From Xiphophorus maculatus (Eukaryota; Chordata; Actinopteri; Cyprinodontiformes; Poeciliidae): a stretch of DNA of 64,000 bases. A program made the translations under genes and the position numbers. Positions 1-10,800 of this stretch are shown one piece after another; positions within the stretch are counted from its first letter, which is position 1, and every line of letters begins with the position of its first letter. The stretch spans positions 27,508,953 to 27,572,952 of the forward strand of contig NC_036445.1 in assembly GCF_002775205.1 (NCBI RefSeq), given 5' to 3'. Below the pieces are notes generated by a model. That model worked only from the letters and a program-made list of their open reading frames with translations, had not been told where the DNA came from and did not search any database.

Positions 1-537
1 AATCAAGCCATAAAATATTTATTTTCTCACTTAAAAAGGGAATTGAATTATTTGTATAATTTAATGAATTTCTAATATTGTATAAAAAATTCTTAAATGA
101 AACTCTATAGAGCGTAGTATTTTTTAAGTCCAATTAATTGTCAGAATAATTGATTGATTATTCAATCACTAAGATAATCGTTAGTGGTTATCAATCACTA
201 AGATAATCAAATGACGTCTGCTCTACAACATTTGCTTAGCTGCTCTAAAAAGAAGCATCTTAACATGACAAGTATTTATTCAGAGTAGGAGTTTATAGCA
301 GAATATTGCTGTATGTTGCTGAGCCGGAACCAAAAGCAACTTTAATTCTCTGAATATAAAGTAACAAATGCCGACCAGATGTAAAGATAAAGCCCAATGA
401 GGGCCACCGTTGACTTTCCAGAAGGTTCCGGTAGGAAATCTGGCCGTCTAGCTAACAACTACAGTGATGGAAGAAACGATGAGCTCCATTTGCTTTGGTC
501 CAGTATTTAATTTTCAGCCTGTTCCGTCTGTTCATAG
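1..537. other. Intron upstream of the first visible PNISR exon
   Basis: AT-rich sequence with no translation resembling the missing N-terminal PNISR exons, so it is taken as intron. The 3' end is a pyrimidine-rich acceptor ending in TAG at 535-537. An 18-bp direct repeat (TCAATCACTAAGATAATC) occurs at 162-179 and 191-208. Nothing else is recognisable. Confidence 0.6.
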
Positions 538-721
538 CACGGTGCCGCTCCATCCTTCCCCCCGACTCCCACGGGGTTTCACTCCCCGTACTGGCAGGGC
601 CCCCCTCAGAGCAGGCGGGACACCCGACCGCCCGGCTTCAGGGACCGGCCCCGGTCCCCCATCCCGCTCCCCGTCAAGCCTCCAGAGGCCCCGGCTCCTC
701 TGGCTCCTCTAGCACCTCTAG
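538..721 (+). CDS. PNISR: PNISR exon a (Pro-rich region)
   Basis: Opens with the residues HGAAPS and continues TGFHSPYWQ...GFRDRPRSPIPLPVKPP, matching the human HGAAFGPP...GFHPPYW...FRDRQRSPIALPVK stretch. This is the third frame, not the frames of the longer ATG or alternative-start reading frames over the same bases. An in-frame TAG at 535-537 forces the acceptor there. Donor GTGAGT is at 722; the exon ends in phase 1. Confidence 0.88.
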
Positions 722-3700
722 GTGAGTTTCACTATCCATTGCTTTGCAAACCTGATGGAATTTAAATACGTATTCAATGCCTTTGCTAAAGTATTCAGAC
801 CTTCAACCTTTTCACATTGCAACCACAAATCTCAGTGTATTTTTTGAGACTTTATGTTGCAGAGTAGTACATAGTTGCGAAGAGAGGAAGTGCGTTTCAA
901 CATTTTTTACAAATGAAAAGTTCGGATTTGTGTTTTGTCCTCTTTATTGTGATATCCGTAAATAATATCCAGCACAACCAGCTGATGGGACTAAATACAG
1001 GACAATCAGGAAGAAAACCAATTAAACCATGACACAAATATTAGTAGAAGAAAGTGATGTATTTTCCTTTTGATTTGAATTCAACATTTCAGTGTAATTC
1101 TGCCCATTCTGCTCAATATTTACATAAACAGTCTGTCTGGTCAGACTTTTCACATATGGCCTTGTTAAAAAAAAAACGTTGTTTTAAAAAATCTTTCAAA
1201 TTTTCAGTTGTTTTTATTTTATCTGTATATATTTAATTAATTATAGTTTATGATAAAAAAAATTTTTTTTACATCTAATGGGTTATAGTTTGTTTTGCCG
1301 ACAAACAAATTAATTTCCGCACTGTAGGACTATTCTTTTTAAAAAAAATGTATTTATTTATTTTGAACATGATAGAAGTATAAAATCAGACTACAAAATT
1401 CTACTCTTATTTTACCTCAAGTATGCACTAAATTGCGTTGGTTTATGTCAGAATATTCCAGTATATACATGAACGTTGCAGTGTTACCTAAATTAAATTT
1501 CTAAATGTTTCAGGTATTTTTTAAAGTTTAGTTTATGAAAAACATCCAAGTTTATTACAACTTTTACAAGAAATATCAGTTTCAAATGATTTCCAGTCAT
1601 TTGTTCTGCACTGAAAAGTCAACAAGCTAAAAGAAAATCTCATGTTGTAGACAGGAATGTGATTACTCGGTGATAGTTCCTGACAAATTAAACACTTGCA
1701 TCGTCAATGTTGATTTTCTTCAGACGCCATAAAGCGTCGCACGCTGCCAGCATGGATACGAGAGGGTCTGGAGAAGATGGACAGGGAGAAGCAGAAGAAG
1801 CTGGAGCGAGAGCGGATGGAGAAGGAGCGCGCCGAAATGAAAAAGGACAACAGGAAAGAACATGAAGTCAGCATGGAAGGGGATGGGCCCCGTTTGCCCC
1901 GCAAGAGCAAATTTGTAAGAATCTTTTTGGATCTTGATGCTGGACACTTTCTGGGTTATTTTCTTTTTGCCATCAAGTAGTATCGACTCCCAATTCCTGC
2001 TAACTTTTGAAATCAGGACAGCGACGACGAGGGCAACGACGAGCACGAGAGCGAAGAGAAGATGACCGTGAAGCGAGAGTTTACCGCCCGCAGCCCGTCT
2101 CCATCGGTGGAGGACAGCGAACCAGAACTAACCGACGAGTTAAAGGAGGAGCTGCTGGTCGGTTCCTCCGTCACATCATCCCAACGTCACAAACAGCCGG
2201 CTGCAGCCATGTCAAACATGAACCCGTTTGTTTACATCTCTCCTACAGATGGGCATCACTAAAACTCTCCTGACTGAGATCCTCCTCACGGTCACCAACG
2301 AGGAGATCATGCACGTTGCCAGGGATACCCACAGAAAAGCCACTCGAGGTCTGCTTGCCCCTTTCCCTCACCATGTCATCACCAGTTGCTTTTCACCAAT
2401 AAGTCTGCAGATAAATGATGTGCATAATAATGTTTATAATCTAGTCACATGTAAGAAAGTTGATTGAGCATCATATGGAGTTTATCTGATATGCATTTTC
2501 TTAAACCATTCTCTGCTAATGCACCAGATGGAGAGAGAGCATGCCTCTGATAAATTAGCTAAAAAAATCTAAAACTAACTGGAAAAAAACAAGTGTCTGT
2601 AGTCACTGAATTCACCTCTAGGGGGAGCAAGTGACATGGTTTATTGAAGTTACTGCATTAGTACAGATTGGTTTCTTACCCTGTTTGACTTGAAGTTTGT
2701 TGTTAACCCTCTCTTTTTTTTCTCTATTTTTCTTTTTTTTTGTGTATATTTTCATTTTTGCTTTAATCTCTTGTTACCAACGGCAGCTCTTGTGACTAGT
2801 GCTAAATCTGTGGCCCCTTCTCTAGCAACTCTCTTCCGTTAAGAGACAATGGCAGTTTGTGTTTTAACATGTTGTTCCTGTTGTTGATGTGAATCAAAGC
2901 TCCTGCAAAACAGCTGGCACAGTCAAGTGCACTGGCTTCTCTGACCGGTCTCAGTGAGTATCCCTTTTTCTGTCGCTGGGAGGGGGGTGGGTGGGTGGGG
3001 TGGGGTGGGGGGAACGAGAAATGCTTAGAAATCATGGATTGGAGTTATATTGGGCAAAACAATAAGAATTTTAAGACATGACGGCAAAATATATTAGTTT
3101 TTTAAGGTCATTCAAGACTCATTTTCTGTTTAGTTTCACAAAAGCATGCTCTTTTCTTTTTTTTTTTTAGATTTATCAGTGATGACTGCAGATTTACATA
3201 GGATTAAGTGCCTTTCATGGGGGTTCCTGTGTTTGAGTCTGTTTCATTATTTGGAACCTAATTGTATGAGAATGCGTCTCGTTTTCCTTCCAACGATTGA
3301 ACGGTCTGGGGGGGGCTCTGTTGTGGCAGGCGGGATTGGTGACTACGGCTCAGATGAAAGCGAGGACGACGACGCTCGCAGCGCTCGAGGGTCTGACTCT
3401 TCGGAGACAGACGAGGAAGAACTGCACCACCGCATCCGAGCGAAGCAGGACGCCTTCCGCCGTAAAGAGCAGGAATTGCAGGAGAAACTGGCACAAGAAG
3501 CTCTGATTGCATGTGGTGAGTCTCAAGTTAGCTTTTCTCTTTTTAAGCACTTCAAAGGCATTGAGTTTTTTTTTTCTGTTGTCTCACATCAAAACAAGGA
3601 GAAAAAGTTTCCAAAGTGTAAAATTGTATACATAGAAGTACGATAAAATTATTTTTATGACTGTCTAACCTCTTCTTTCTTAGATATACACTACATTTAC

Positions 3701-5960
3701 AATCTGACCCCATAAACGACATGTCATATAAGACTAATGCTATTTTAGACATTTTACAACTGTAGATGTAGTTTGAAACATTTTATAAAAAATACAGTTC
3801 AAATACAGTCTAAAAGTGTGGAATTTCATTTTGCTGTTTTCCATCCCTGGAAACGTATGTAAAGATATTTGTAATTCCCTCTCTTTGACTAAATATGATT
3901 CTTCCTTACTTTGTGTCCTTACTTTTGTTTTCCTTTGATTAACTATCTCCTTCCTCCACTGTGTATTGTTTCTTTCATTGTTTCCTTGGTTTCTTTTTTT
4001 CTTCTTTTCCTTATGTCCTTTGTTATCTTAATTTGATATAGAAGTAAACGTTTACATGAAAAGGAATTAAAGCTTTAGCAGGTAACATTTATAAAAATGT
4101 GTTTTTTACATATTTGTTAAAACTGTAATTATGTCATGACACTAGAATGACAGATAATCTGAAAAAAATGTAGCTACTCTGTCTTCCCCCATTGCTTCCT
4201 GTGCCAACTACAGAAATGCAATTTGGTTAGAAACAAATAATCAGAGCCAGGAGGAGGGTCTTAGTGCTGTCAATCAAGCTCTTGTGATAGTTTTAAGAAA
4301 TATGTAAAAAAAAAAAAAACCCGCATTTTTACAAAAGTTACATACTGCATCTTTAATGAAAAAACTTAAATTATACAAATGAGAACCACTTACTACAACT
4401 TTATATAAAACTAAGGTTCTTACATTTGTTTTTAATCTTTCTTTGTGTGTTTTCCAGACGAGATGGCAAAGGAGAGATTGAGCAGAGACAAGGGGGAATA
4501 CAATGAGGGTCAGTTAGAAAATGCACACAAACAGGAAGTAAACGAGAAGGAGCCAGAGTCTGTGGTAGACAGGCGCGGGTCCCGTAGTGATGAGGGCAAG
4601 CACTCAGGCCGAGGGAAGGAACAATCGAGGCGAGGCAGCAGCGACTCCCCGGCCAACGGTCACAGCAGCAGCTCCCGCTCCACCTCCAGCCGCAGCAGCT
4701 CCCGCTCCTCCTCCACGTCCTCGTCTTCCTCTGCATCTTCCCGTAGCTCCTCTCGGTCTTTGTCCCCGCAAAGGAAGAGGCGGCGTAGTCGCTCTTCGTC
4801 CCGCAAAGCCCGGCGGCGCAGCCGCAGCCACAGCTCCCACAGGCACCGCAGCGAGAAGGCCAGGGACAGGAGGAGGAGCAGCGCAGAGCGCTCAGGTCGC
4901 CACAAGAGGGAGCGCAGCGGTTCCAGAGAGAACAGGAGCCGCAGGAGTAGGTCCCGGTCCAGGGAGCGAGACAGGGACAGAGGCAGGGGTAGGGGCAGAG
5001 ACAGCCGCAGTCGCAGCAGAGACAGAACTAGGGACAAGGACAGGAAGAGGAGCCGGGAGCGCAGGGACAGCAGTCACAGTCGGAGCAGCAAACACAAACA
5101 AAAGGTCTCCAGCAGGGACAGGGAGAGGAGGAGAGACAGAAGTCGAAGCCATGAAAAAGATAAGAAAAAGAAAGATAGAGACAGAGAAAAAGATTCAGAC
5201 AAAAAGAAAGAGAAGCCTAAATCTAAAGACAAGGAGAAGGAAAAAGGAAGCTCCGTTACAGAGGAGAATGACAAGGCAAAGAAAAGGAAAGAGAGCGACT
5301 CTTTGACAGACTCCCAGAGCGACAAGCGCTCTCGGCAAGATAGCAAATCGTCTAAGAAGGGCTCCAGCAAAGCTAGCAAGAAGCGCTCAGACTCCGACTC
5401 GAGTAGATCCCCCAGCCCTGAAGTTAGCAAGGAAAAGAAATCTAAGAAATCCAAACGTAGCCGGTCAAGGTCGGTGGAAAAATCTCACAAGTCTGGTAAG
5501 AAGGCAAGCCGCAAACACAAGTCTAAGTCACGATCAAGGTAGTATTCGTTTTTTATTCCCTCTACTTACTCTGTTTGTTGTGTGTCTCACTTGAATTTGT
5601 ATTTTCAGAGAAATTTTGACTGTCGTTGCCGCAAAGTGCTCAACTGTGTAAAATCAAGTGTTATACAGTACAGGGCTTATGACGGTTTTCTATGCCATAT
5701 ATTCAGTACACCTTGGGTCATTTTTGCCTTTGAGGATCTTCGTAGTAAAATGTAAAACTGTTTGTTGCGTTGCACTGTCTTCATGGTAGCTTCCTATGTA
5801 GAGACCTATAGGACATTAGTCTCTTTGCTATGATGGCTGGGAAGCAGAATTTATCTTTGCATGTTGTAGCGTATGCTTTGAGCGCTAAATATATCATTAA
5901 TGTCGCGCCATCCGCCTCTCTTCCAGGTCCGCATCCCCATCCCATCGAAGCAAACGCTGA
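538..5960 (+). CDS. PNISR: PNISR, PNN-interacting serine/arginine-rich protein (partial, 5' end off window)
   Basis: Nuclear-speckle SR-type protein named for binding pinin and thought to act in pre-mRNA splicing. Exons 538-721, 1724-1914, 2017-2157, 2249-2348, 2900-2953, 3330-3515, 4458-5538 and 5927-5960 join in one frame to 656 residues plus stop. Order of parts: a Pro-rich stretch (TGFHSPYW, FRDRPRSP); a conserved block RRTLPAWIREGLEKM followed by a charged Lys/Glu helix; an acidic stretch starting DSDD; the conserved LLTEILL core; AKQLAQSSALASLTGL; an acidic Asp/Ser-rich stretch; a charged helix; then a large RS domain. These follow the human protein (about 805 aa) in order. About 170 N-terminal residues lie off the left edge. 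The protein may end at TAG 5540-5542, or after a terminal micro-exon at TGA 5958-5960; the spliced form is preferred. Confidence 0.93.
786..1040 (+). mobile_element. Fragment of a Tc1-like teleost interspersed repeat
   Basis: Begins with the AAAGTATTCAGACC..TTTTCACATT..AACCACAAA pattern seen at several other places in this window (for example 23705, 36566, 52400 and 56032). That pattern is the usual terminal region of a common fish DNA transposon. The copy is diverged, has no ORF and lies in a PNISR intron. The family name is from memory. Confidence 0.5.
1041..1723. other. PNISR intron remainder
   Basis: AT-rich intron with several A/T homopolymer runs. No coding, RNA or repeat feature is recognised apart from the acceptor TTTTCTTCAG ending at 1723. 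Confidence 0.6.
1724..1914 (+). CDS. PNISR: PNISR exon b (WIREGLEKM block and charged helix)
   Basis: Read with one carried G it gives DAIKRRTLPAWIREGLEKM, then a Lys/Glu/Arg-rich helix, ending GDGPRLPRKSKF. This is nearly the same as human PNISR in this stretch. Acceptor TTCTTCAG, donor GTAAGA at 1915, phase 0 at the end. The high charge suggests a coiled coil or single alpha-helix. Confidence 0.95.
2017..2157 (+). CDS. PNISR: PNISR exon c (acidic region)
   Basis: Encodes DSDDEGNDEHESEEK...SPSPSVEDSEPELTDELKEELL, the acidic segment that follows RSKF in the human protein. The acceptor is AAATCAG. The donor is placed at GTCGGT (2158), a weak site chosen because it keeps phase 0 into the next conserved exon. 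Confidence 0.85.
2249..2348 (+). CDS. PNISR: PNISR exon d (LLTEILL core)
   Basis: Encodes MGITKTLLTEILL followed by TVTNEEIMHVARDTHRKATR, the counterpart of human KMLLTEILLDVTDEEIYYVAKDAHRKATK. The acceptor is CTCCTACAG; the donor GTCTGC is non-optimal. The exon leaves one base (G) for the next codon. Confidence 0.93.
2615..2629 (+). promoter_or_regulatory. CTCF-like motif in PNISR intron
   Basis: CCTCTAGGGGGAGCA resembles the CTCF core CCNNNAGRGGGCR. Occupancy is not shown by sequence; see the finding on the motif series. Confidence 0.3.
2900..2953 (+). CDS. PNISR: PNISR exon e (short, APAKQLAQSSALASLTGL)
   Basis: A 54-base exon. With the carried G it reads APAKQLAQSSALASLTGL, identical to the human residues. 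The acceptor CAAAG has a poor pyrimidine tract, but phase and identity leave little choice. Donor GTGAGT is at 2954. Confidence 0.92.
3330..3515 (+). CDS. PNISR: PNISR exon f (GYGSDESED acidic stretch and charged helix)
   Basis: Reads SGIGDYGSDESEDDD, then GSDSSETDEEELHHRIRAKQ and a Lys/Glu/Gln helix. Human PNISR has GYGSGDSEDE...SSDTDDEELRHRIRQKQEAF at the same place. Acceptor GTGGCAG, donor GTGAGT at 3516, phase 1. Confidence 0.94.
3516..4457. other. PNISR intron with one inverted-repeat element
   Basis: AT-rich, with no coding potential outside exons. It contains a TTAA-flanked element at about 4065-4356, listed separately, and ends in the acceptor TTTTCCAG. Confidence 0.6.
4065..4356. 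mobile_element. TTAA-flanked MITE-like element, family 2
   Basis: The left end TTAAAG..AGCAGGTAAC..TTATAAAAATG is mirrored at the right by CGCATTTTTACAAAAGTTAC..CTTTAA, giving imperfect inverted repeats of about 33 bp with TTAA at both outer ends. The interior includes CAGAGCCAGGAGGAG. A related copy lies at about 61891. Ends and TTAA boundaries suggest a non-autonomous piggyBac-type element, which is inference. Confidence 0.55.
4458..5538 (+). CDS. PNISR: PNISR exon g (RS domain, largest exon)
   Basis: Starts DEMAKERLSRDKGEYNEGQ and runs into a Ser-rich block, an Arg/Ser block, a Lys/Asp/Glu-rich block and the ending RSRSVEKSHKSGKKASRKHK plus SKSRSR. The end is almost identical to human PNISR. 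The low-complexity coding sequence also opens long false frames on both strands at 4587-5306 and 4660-5454. The donor is taken as GTAGTA at 5539. If unused, translation stops at TAG 5540-5542 with the same last Arg. Confidence 0.93.
5927..5960 (+). CDS. PNISR: PNISR terminal micro-exon (predicted)
   Basis: After the good acceptor CTCTCTTCCAG at 5916-5926, the carried AG completes Arg, then SASPSHRSKR and TGA at 5958-5960. The short Ser/Arg tail in the right frame supports it as the true C-terminus of an RS domain. The alternative is the unspliced stop at 5540-5542. Confidence 0.65.
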
Positions 5961-6244
5961 GGAGCACAGTCGACATCTGGATCTGTGCATTTACCCGCTT
6001 AAAATTCCATGAGTTGAGCAGGCTTGTCTCATTATAGAGGCAGTTGTGTAGGTGAACACCCCCCTCATACATTTCTTTTATTGTAAATATGCTGTAATTT
6101 TTAAAGTGTGACTGATAAACAATACATTTTGAATGCTAGATTTCATTATGCAGAGTTTAGTCGCACTAAAATCTGAAGTTGTACCGTTTTAAAACATATG
6201 AACATTTCCTTCCCTTCTCACGTTGTTGTACGATGTCCAATAAA
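5961..6244 (+). other. PNISR: PNISR 3'UTR
   Basis: Non-coding sequence after the stop, running to the poly(A) signal AATAAA at 6239-6244 and a following T/G-rich stretch. Confidence 0.6.
6239..6244 (+). terminator. Polyadenylation signal, PNISR
   Basis: AATAAA followed within 30 bases by a TTCCTTGTTTTGTCT downstream element, about 280 bases after the predicted PNISR stop. Confidence 0.6.
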
Positions 6245-6259
6245 GCCGTTATCTTCCTT

Positions 6260-7284
6260 GTTTTGTCTCATGTAATTTCAAATGCTGCTATCGTCATTGC
6301 TGTAACGAATCAGAAGATGAAGATTTATTAGAAATGGGATTGGGTAGTGGGCTTTGTCCATGTAATTTAGCTTTAGCAGATGAGAAAAAAACAAGCCACT
6401 TGCCTGGACTTACAAAGCCAGTTTGAAAAGTTAGTCCTGTTTTGAGGTTTAAATGAAAATAAGCTCTTAAATGTATTTGCAGATCCTTTGAAATTGGAAA
6501 ATGTGTACTCAAAGTAACTGCAGAGTTCATTTCAGAAGACCGGTGTACCTTGGATTTAAAATAGTTGGGTTAGAGAATCGAAAATGTGCATAAGACTAAA
6601 TATGCTAGCTTGTCATCTAAAATCTCAGCCACGTTTCAAGTAGAGACCAGAGAAACATACAACAGTTTCAATTGGATTGATGAAAAGTCACTGACATGGT
6701 GAAGACTCATCCAGTGATCTGCAATTAGAAGAAGCCAATACGAAGCCAAGCTGTCTTTGAGAAAAGATTCAAATTCGCTCAAGAGCAAATCAGCTGGCCT
6801 GGGGATGTGAACCAAGATTCCAGGGATTACTCATCAGTTGACCCCCAAAACTACCGTCGGAGAGGTGGCAGCTATTGTTATAATACAGGAACAGAGAGGA
6901 AAAGGGTTAAAGACGATAGTTTCCCGGCCAAAACAGGAACATGACTGTTCAATAACTAATGATGGGTTTCAAAAAGATAAAGAAAATATTTGTGTTGAAT
7001 TGTAACACCAAAAGAAAAATAAGACCATATTAGGTTATAATGTGAAGTGTGTTAGAACAAAATCAATTCCAAGTTTTTGTCATGTTTGTACAACACTGCA
7101 TTACTGTATTATGCATTTCAATTATAAAAAAAAATGCATGGAAATTTCTGAACTGGCGTTATTAAATGGCAGTTCACAATAGTAAAGGTGTCCACTCTGA
7201 GAGCAAAAGGTACTTTACAACCTAATAATAAAACTTACTCAAAATGGAAAACGTGAAGAAAATATGTAAAACTGGAAAATATAC
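6260..7284. other. PNISR-COQ3 intergenic DNA
   Basis: No exon, RNA gene or clear repeat is seen. The sequence is moderately AT-rich with no codon structure. Confidence 0.5.
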
Positions 7285-7600
7285 CAACCTGGGTGACTAT
7301 CACATCCAGAAGGTGGCGGTAGAGACGTGTTGACGCCCACAGCTCCGACCAGACAGCCAAAGAAGAAAAAAAGCCTTATTCAAAGGAAAATTAAAGAAAA
7401 ATGCCAGAAACAATTTGAAGATAAGAAAGGAAGATTGTTGTTTCAAAATTCAGAAGAGGGTTGGAAATTATATTTTTATGTTATCTTATTTCGCACTCCT
7501 TGCAAGTTGGTGGCGATAATGCACTGTGGTGCGGTTTGCCAACCGCGAGGCCATTAAAACCTGGTAGTAGAAGAAGAAGAAGGAAACAAACAAGAAGGTG
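7285..7600 (+). repeat. Two GGTGGCGGTA..AAGAAGAAG interspersed repeat pieces upstream of COQ3
   Basis: CAGAAGGTGGCGGTAGAGACG near 7309, followed by CAGCCAAAGAAGAA, and a second unit at 7508-7585 (GGTGGCGATAATGCACTGTGG, CCAACCGCGAGGCC, then GAAGAAGAAGAAGG). This combination is a common dispersed fish repeat; an inverted relative is at 18539-18600. It abuts the COQ3 first exon, so the promoter may lie partly in repeat DNA. Confidence 0.5.
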
Positions 7601-7625
7601 TCGCACAGCTGACGACTGCAGGGAG

Positions 7626-7804
7626 ATGTACTGCAACAAGTTTGGCACAAGTCTCATGTTCGGGTTGAAGGGCCTTGAAGCGACCTCCGCCCGCGGTGCC
7701 TTCCAGAGAGCGGCGGCTAGGAGCGGATTCAGCTGGGCTGCGGTGTGTAAGCAGCGGACACTGCGGCAGCGGAGGAGCGCCTGTGCAGGGATGCACCAGA
7801 CCGG
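7626..7804 (+). CDS. COQ3: COQ3 exon 1 (mitochondrial presequence, predicted)
   Basis: The ATG at 7626 opens MYCNKFGTSLMFGLKGLEAT, then an Arg/Ala/Ser-rich stretch ending RRSACAGMHQTG, typical of a cleavable matrix-targeting presequence. Donor GTACTT at 7805 leaves two bases, the phase required by exon 2. The in-frame reading continues upstream without an ATG; a frame start earlier at 7461 uses TTG and is not credible. There is no direct homology at this poorly conserved end. Confidence 0.6.
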
Positions 7805-10800
7805 GTACTTACCAGAACCGAGCCAGCCGAGGGTGGGAGGTTTGATGACCACCTGAGCCTCTGGTGTGCGGCGTCCGCGTGAAAAACAATGACGTCCAGT
7901 GAGCTTTCCGATGATTTTTTGGTTATCCTAACAAAAAGCCGAAGCTGGTTGTATATGTAGCAATTTAGCCAATACAATTGTAGTTGATTATGACTGTTAT
8001 TAGACAATTAAGATTTTTTCCATCGGATTATATTAACATTACCAGTGCGCACCCCGCTTTTTGCCCGGCCAGTCCTCCATATGCTACCAAACTCAGGACA
8101 CCTTTCACCAGCCTGTTTTAGTAGTCAACTGGTCATAAACTAATGCTAATACATTTGCTAATTGTTTAAAATTTTCAATGAAAAATCTACTTAAAATGAT
8201 CCCAAATAACATAGAATTTTCCAAAAACAATTCAATTTTTTTATTATCTTGATTACAAATAAATTTTCTCTCCCTGCCTCCCAATGGAAAGGGTGCATTA
8301 ACCTCATTACTAGCTAAATTTATTTGTTAATTTAAAAAGTATATTTTTAAGACATATTATATTCTACTTAACTAAATTCAGTTTAATTACATGGTGCCAA
8401 TTCACAAACCAGTTAACAAAAAGTCAATTCAATCGAACCATAGATGTACTCCAATAGATCCCAGTTACCAAACAATGCAGTCAAGTTCAGTTTAATATTC
8501 AAATTAGTTTTTAAAAGCTTTATATATAAGGAAACCCAGCAGACTGTTCCTGTAAAATAAAATAAAATCTGTTCTATATTTCTAAATGCAGATCAATGCA
8601 GCATTGAGAAGTAACAGCATCGAGTTCACGCTGCTGTAAAATGAAACTCAAAAGCTACATTTAATATCTTTTTGTTTGACATGATGATGACCACTGAACC
8701 ATGTACAGCGTTAGGTCAGCCGTCCACACCACTGTGGACCCCGGTGAGGTGAAGAGGTTCCAGCTGCTGGCCAACAAGTGGTGGGATGAAGAGGGAGAGT
8801 TTGCTGCCCTTCATGCCATGAATGACCTCAGGGTGCCTTTTGTACGGTGAGTCTGTCACTCTTTCGGTTTGGTTAGTGGTTTGTTTTTTTGCAGACGTTT
8901 TTAAAAAACATGTGTATGCGTAGAAGATCAACATAATTGTGGAATGAAAAGAAAAATGTGTGATGTGCATTTGTATTCATCCCCTGTCTGCCAGCACCGC
9001 ATGGAACAAAATGAGAAAAGTGTAGTGAACTTGTACACGGACTTGCTTTGTTCCAGTTCTTAAGTTGTATTTGGGTTTTACACTTTGAAATACAACTAAA
9101 AAGTATTTTGAATCTTGGGTTTCCTGCTTCTTACAGGGTGTCCGCTTATCCTTAAAAAGTCTTAAATTTATGTATCTAACATTAAGGCCTTAAGATGTCT
9201 TAAATTCATTTTTTTTTAAATAAAGGAAGTTGGCGTTAAATATGTCAGTCTGAGGTGTTACATTTTGGGATGGCAGGACTATTTAATCTCGTAGTTTTCT
9301 GTCATGCAAAAGAGTCATCTTTATTGCATTCTCTGACTCGAAGCGGTTGAGGCTACCACCAACTAGCTGCTAAAATATCCTTGCTAGCTAAATAGCTTTT
9401 TTTACATCTATCATTGGCAAGTGCAAATTTATCGCTAGTTGGGTGGACATTTGTTTACTCTACTTTTGTTCTGTAATGCGTCATCATCCCACAGCTATTC
9501 CCTCGATTTAGTTTTTTCTGTCTCGTATTCAAAATGGCATTAAAAAAAAAGATTTTACAAAGTCTTAAATTTCTTGACTTATTGACAGCTTGTGCTCATT
9601 TTTATCCAGATTGAAAGAAAACTTTTCTGGTCTACAGCAAATCTGAATGCGAGACTTTTGACGGCTCTGCCATCTTTTCAGGGATAATCTGTTGAATGCG
9701 CAGAGAGAGCGTCACCCCGGACAACCGCTGGCAGGACTGAGAATCCTGGATGTGGGTTGTGGCGGAGGCCTGCTCTCAGAGGTGAAGATCTTTTTTTTTT
9801 TCTTCTTCTTCTTCTCCCCTCTCTGTTTGGGGGAGCAACGCAGTGAGGCACAGAGACATCGAGACACATCCTGCTCTGTAGTATCTGTCTACTTTGCTGT
9901 TTTTTTTTCTTTTTTTTTCTCTGTCGCTTTGAAGCTTTTCATTCACGTTTCGGTGGCAGCCGACTCCAATCCGCATGTGAAAACACGCACTCCGGTGTCG
10001 TCCCGGCTCTACTCTCTTGTGGTCTAACTGGTCGCGGTGTGGTGGACTGGACATCCAGTCGTCCACTGTTGTTTATCTGTTTGTTATTGCTGATGGCTGG
10101 ACAGCTGTGTTCTGAACGGAGGACATAACCAGCTCGGTCGTGTGATCTGGGATGACAAAATCAGGCCTCCGTAGGGCACATCCTGTCATATTTATGGAGA
10201 CTCGCAAACGCGCCCATATAAGGCCATGTTAGGATCATACATGTTTACTGTGTGTCGGGTTGCGTTGCCCATCAGAGTGGATCAGACGTGGGGAGGGTGA
10301 ATGAATGAATGGAGCCTCCTGGGCAAATATTTGCATCTCTCCACAAGAGGGCAGTGTAGTCAACACCTAACATAACAGGATTGTCCAAATAGAGAGCTGA
10401 ATTCATGGTTCCACTTTTTTCTCAACAGAATATTTTATCAACAGTTCTGGAAATGTGAGATGTTTTTTTTTTTTTCCTTTCTTTTTTTGGTCAGCAGTGT
10501 TTTTTGCTTTGGAACTCTCCTGAGTGCTGTTATTTTTCTTTAGTCTCCTTTCTCATTGTTAAATCATGACCACTGACCGTTCGTGAGGCAATTGTAATTA
10601 TTATCACTCCAACTTTGAACAGGGGAATCTCAGAGGTGTGGACTATTTACTTAATATAAGTGAGTCAGAGTATGTAAATCCTACAAACCCAGGCTGAGTG
10701 GAAGCAGCTAAAAGTCTCTAAAAGTGACTTTTCTATACAGAATCTGTCTGTTTTTTTGTTTACTCCCAAGAGTTTATCTGGCCTGGCGTAATGTAAGAAC

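Noticed and set aside
464..725. Two overlapping frames with Met starts over the first PNISR exon
   Set aside because: The third frame (TGFHSPYW..FRDRPRSP) matches PNISR; these do not.
4587..5306. 239-codon frame over the PNISR RS domain, and minus-strand frames at 4660-5454
   Set aside because: Shadows of GC-rich, low-complexity RS coding sequence; the true frame matches PNISR.
8701..8846. ATG at 8701 as COQ3 start
   Set aside because: It would lack a mitochondrial presequence, and an exon with a suitable presequence and correct phase lies upstream. Kept only as a weak alternative.
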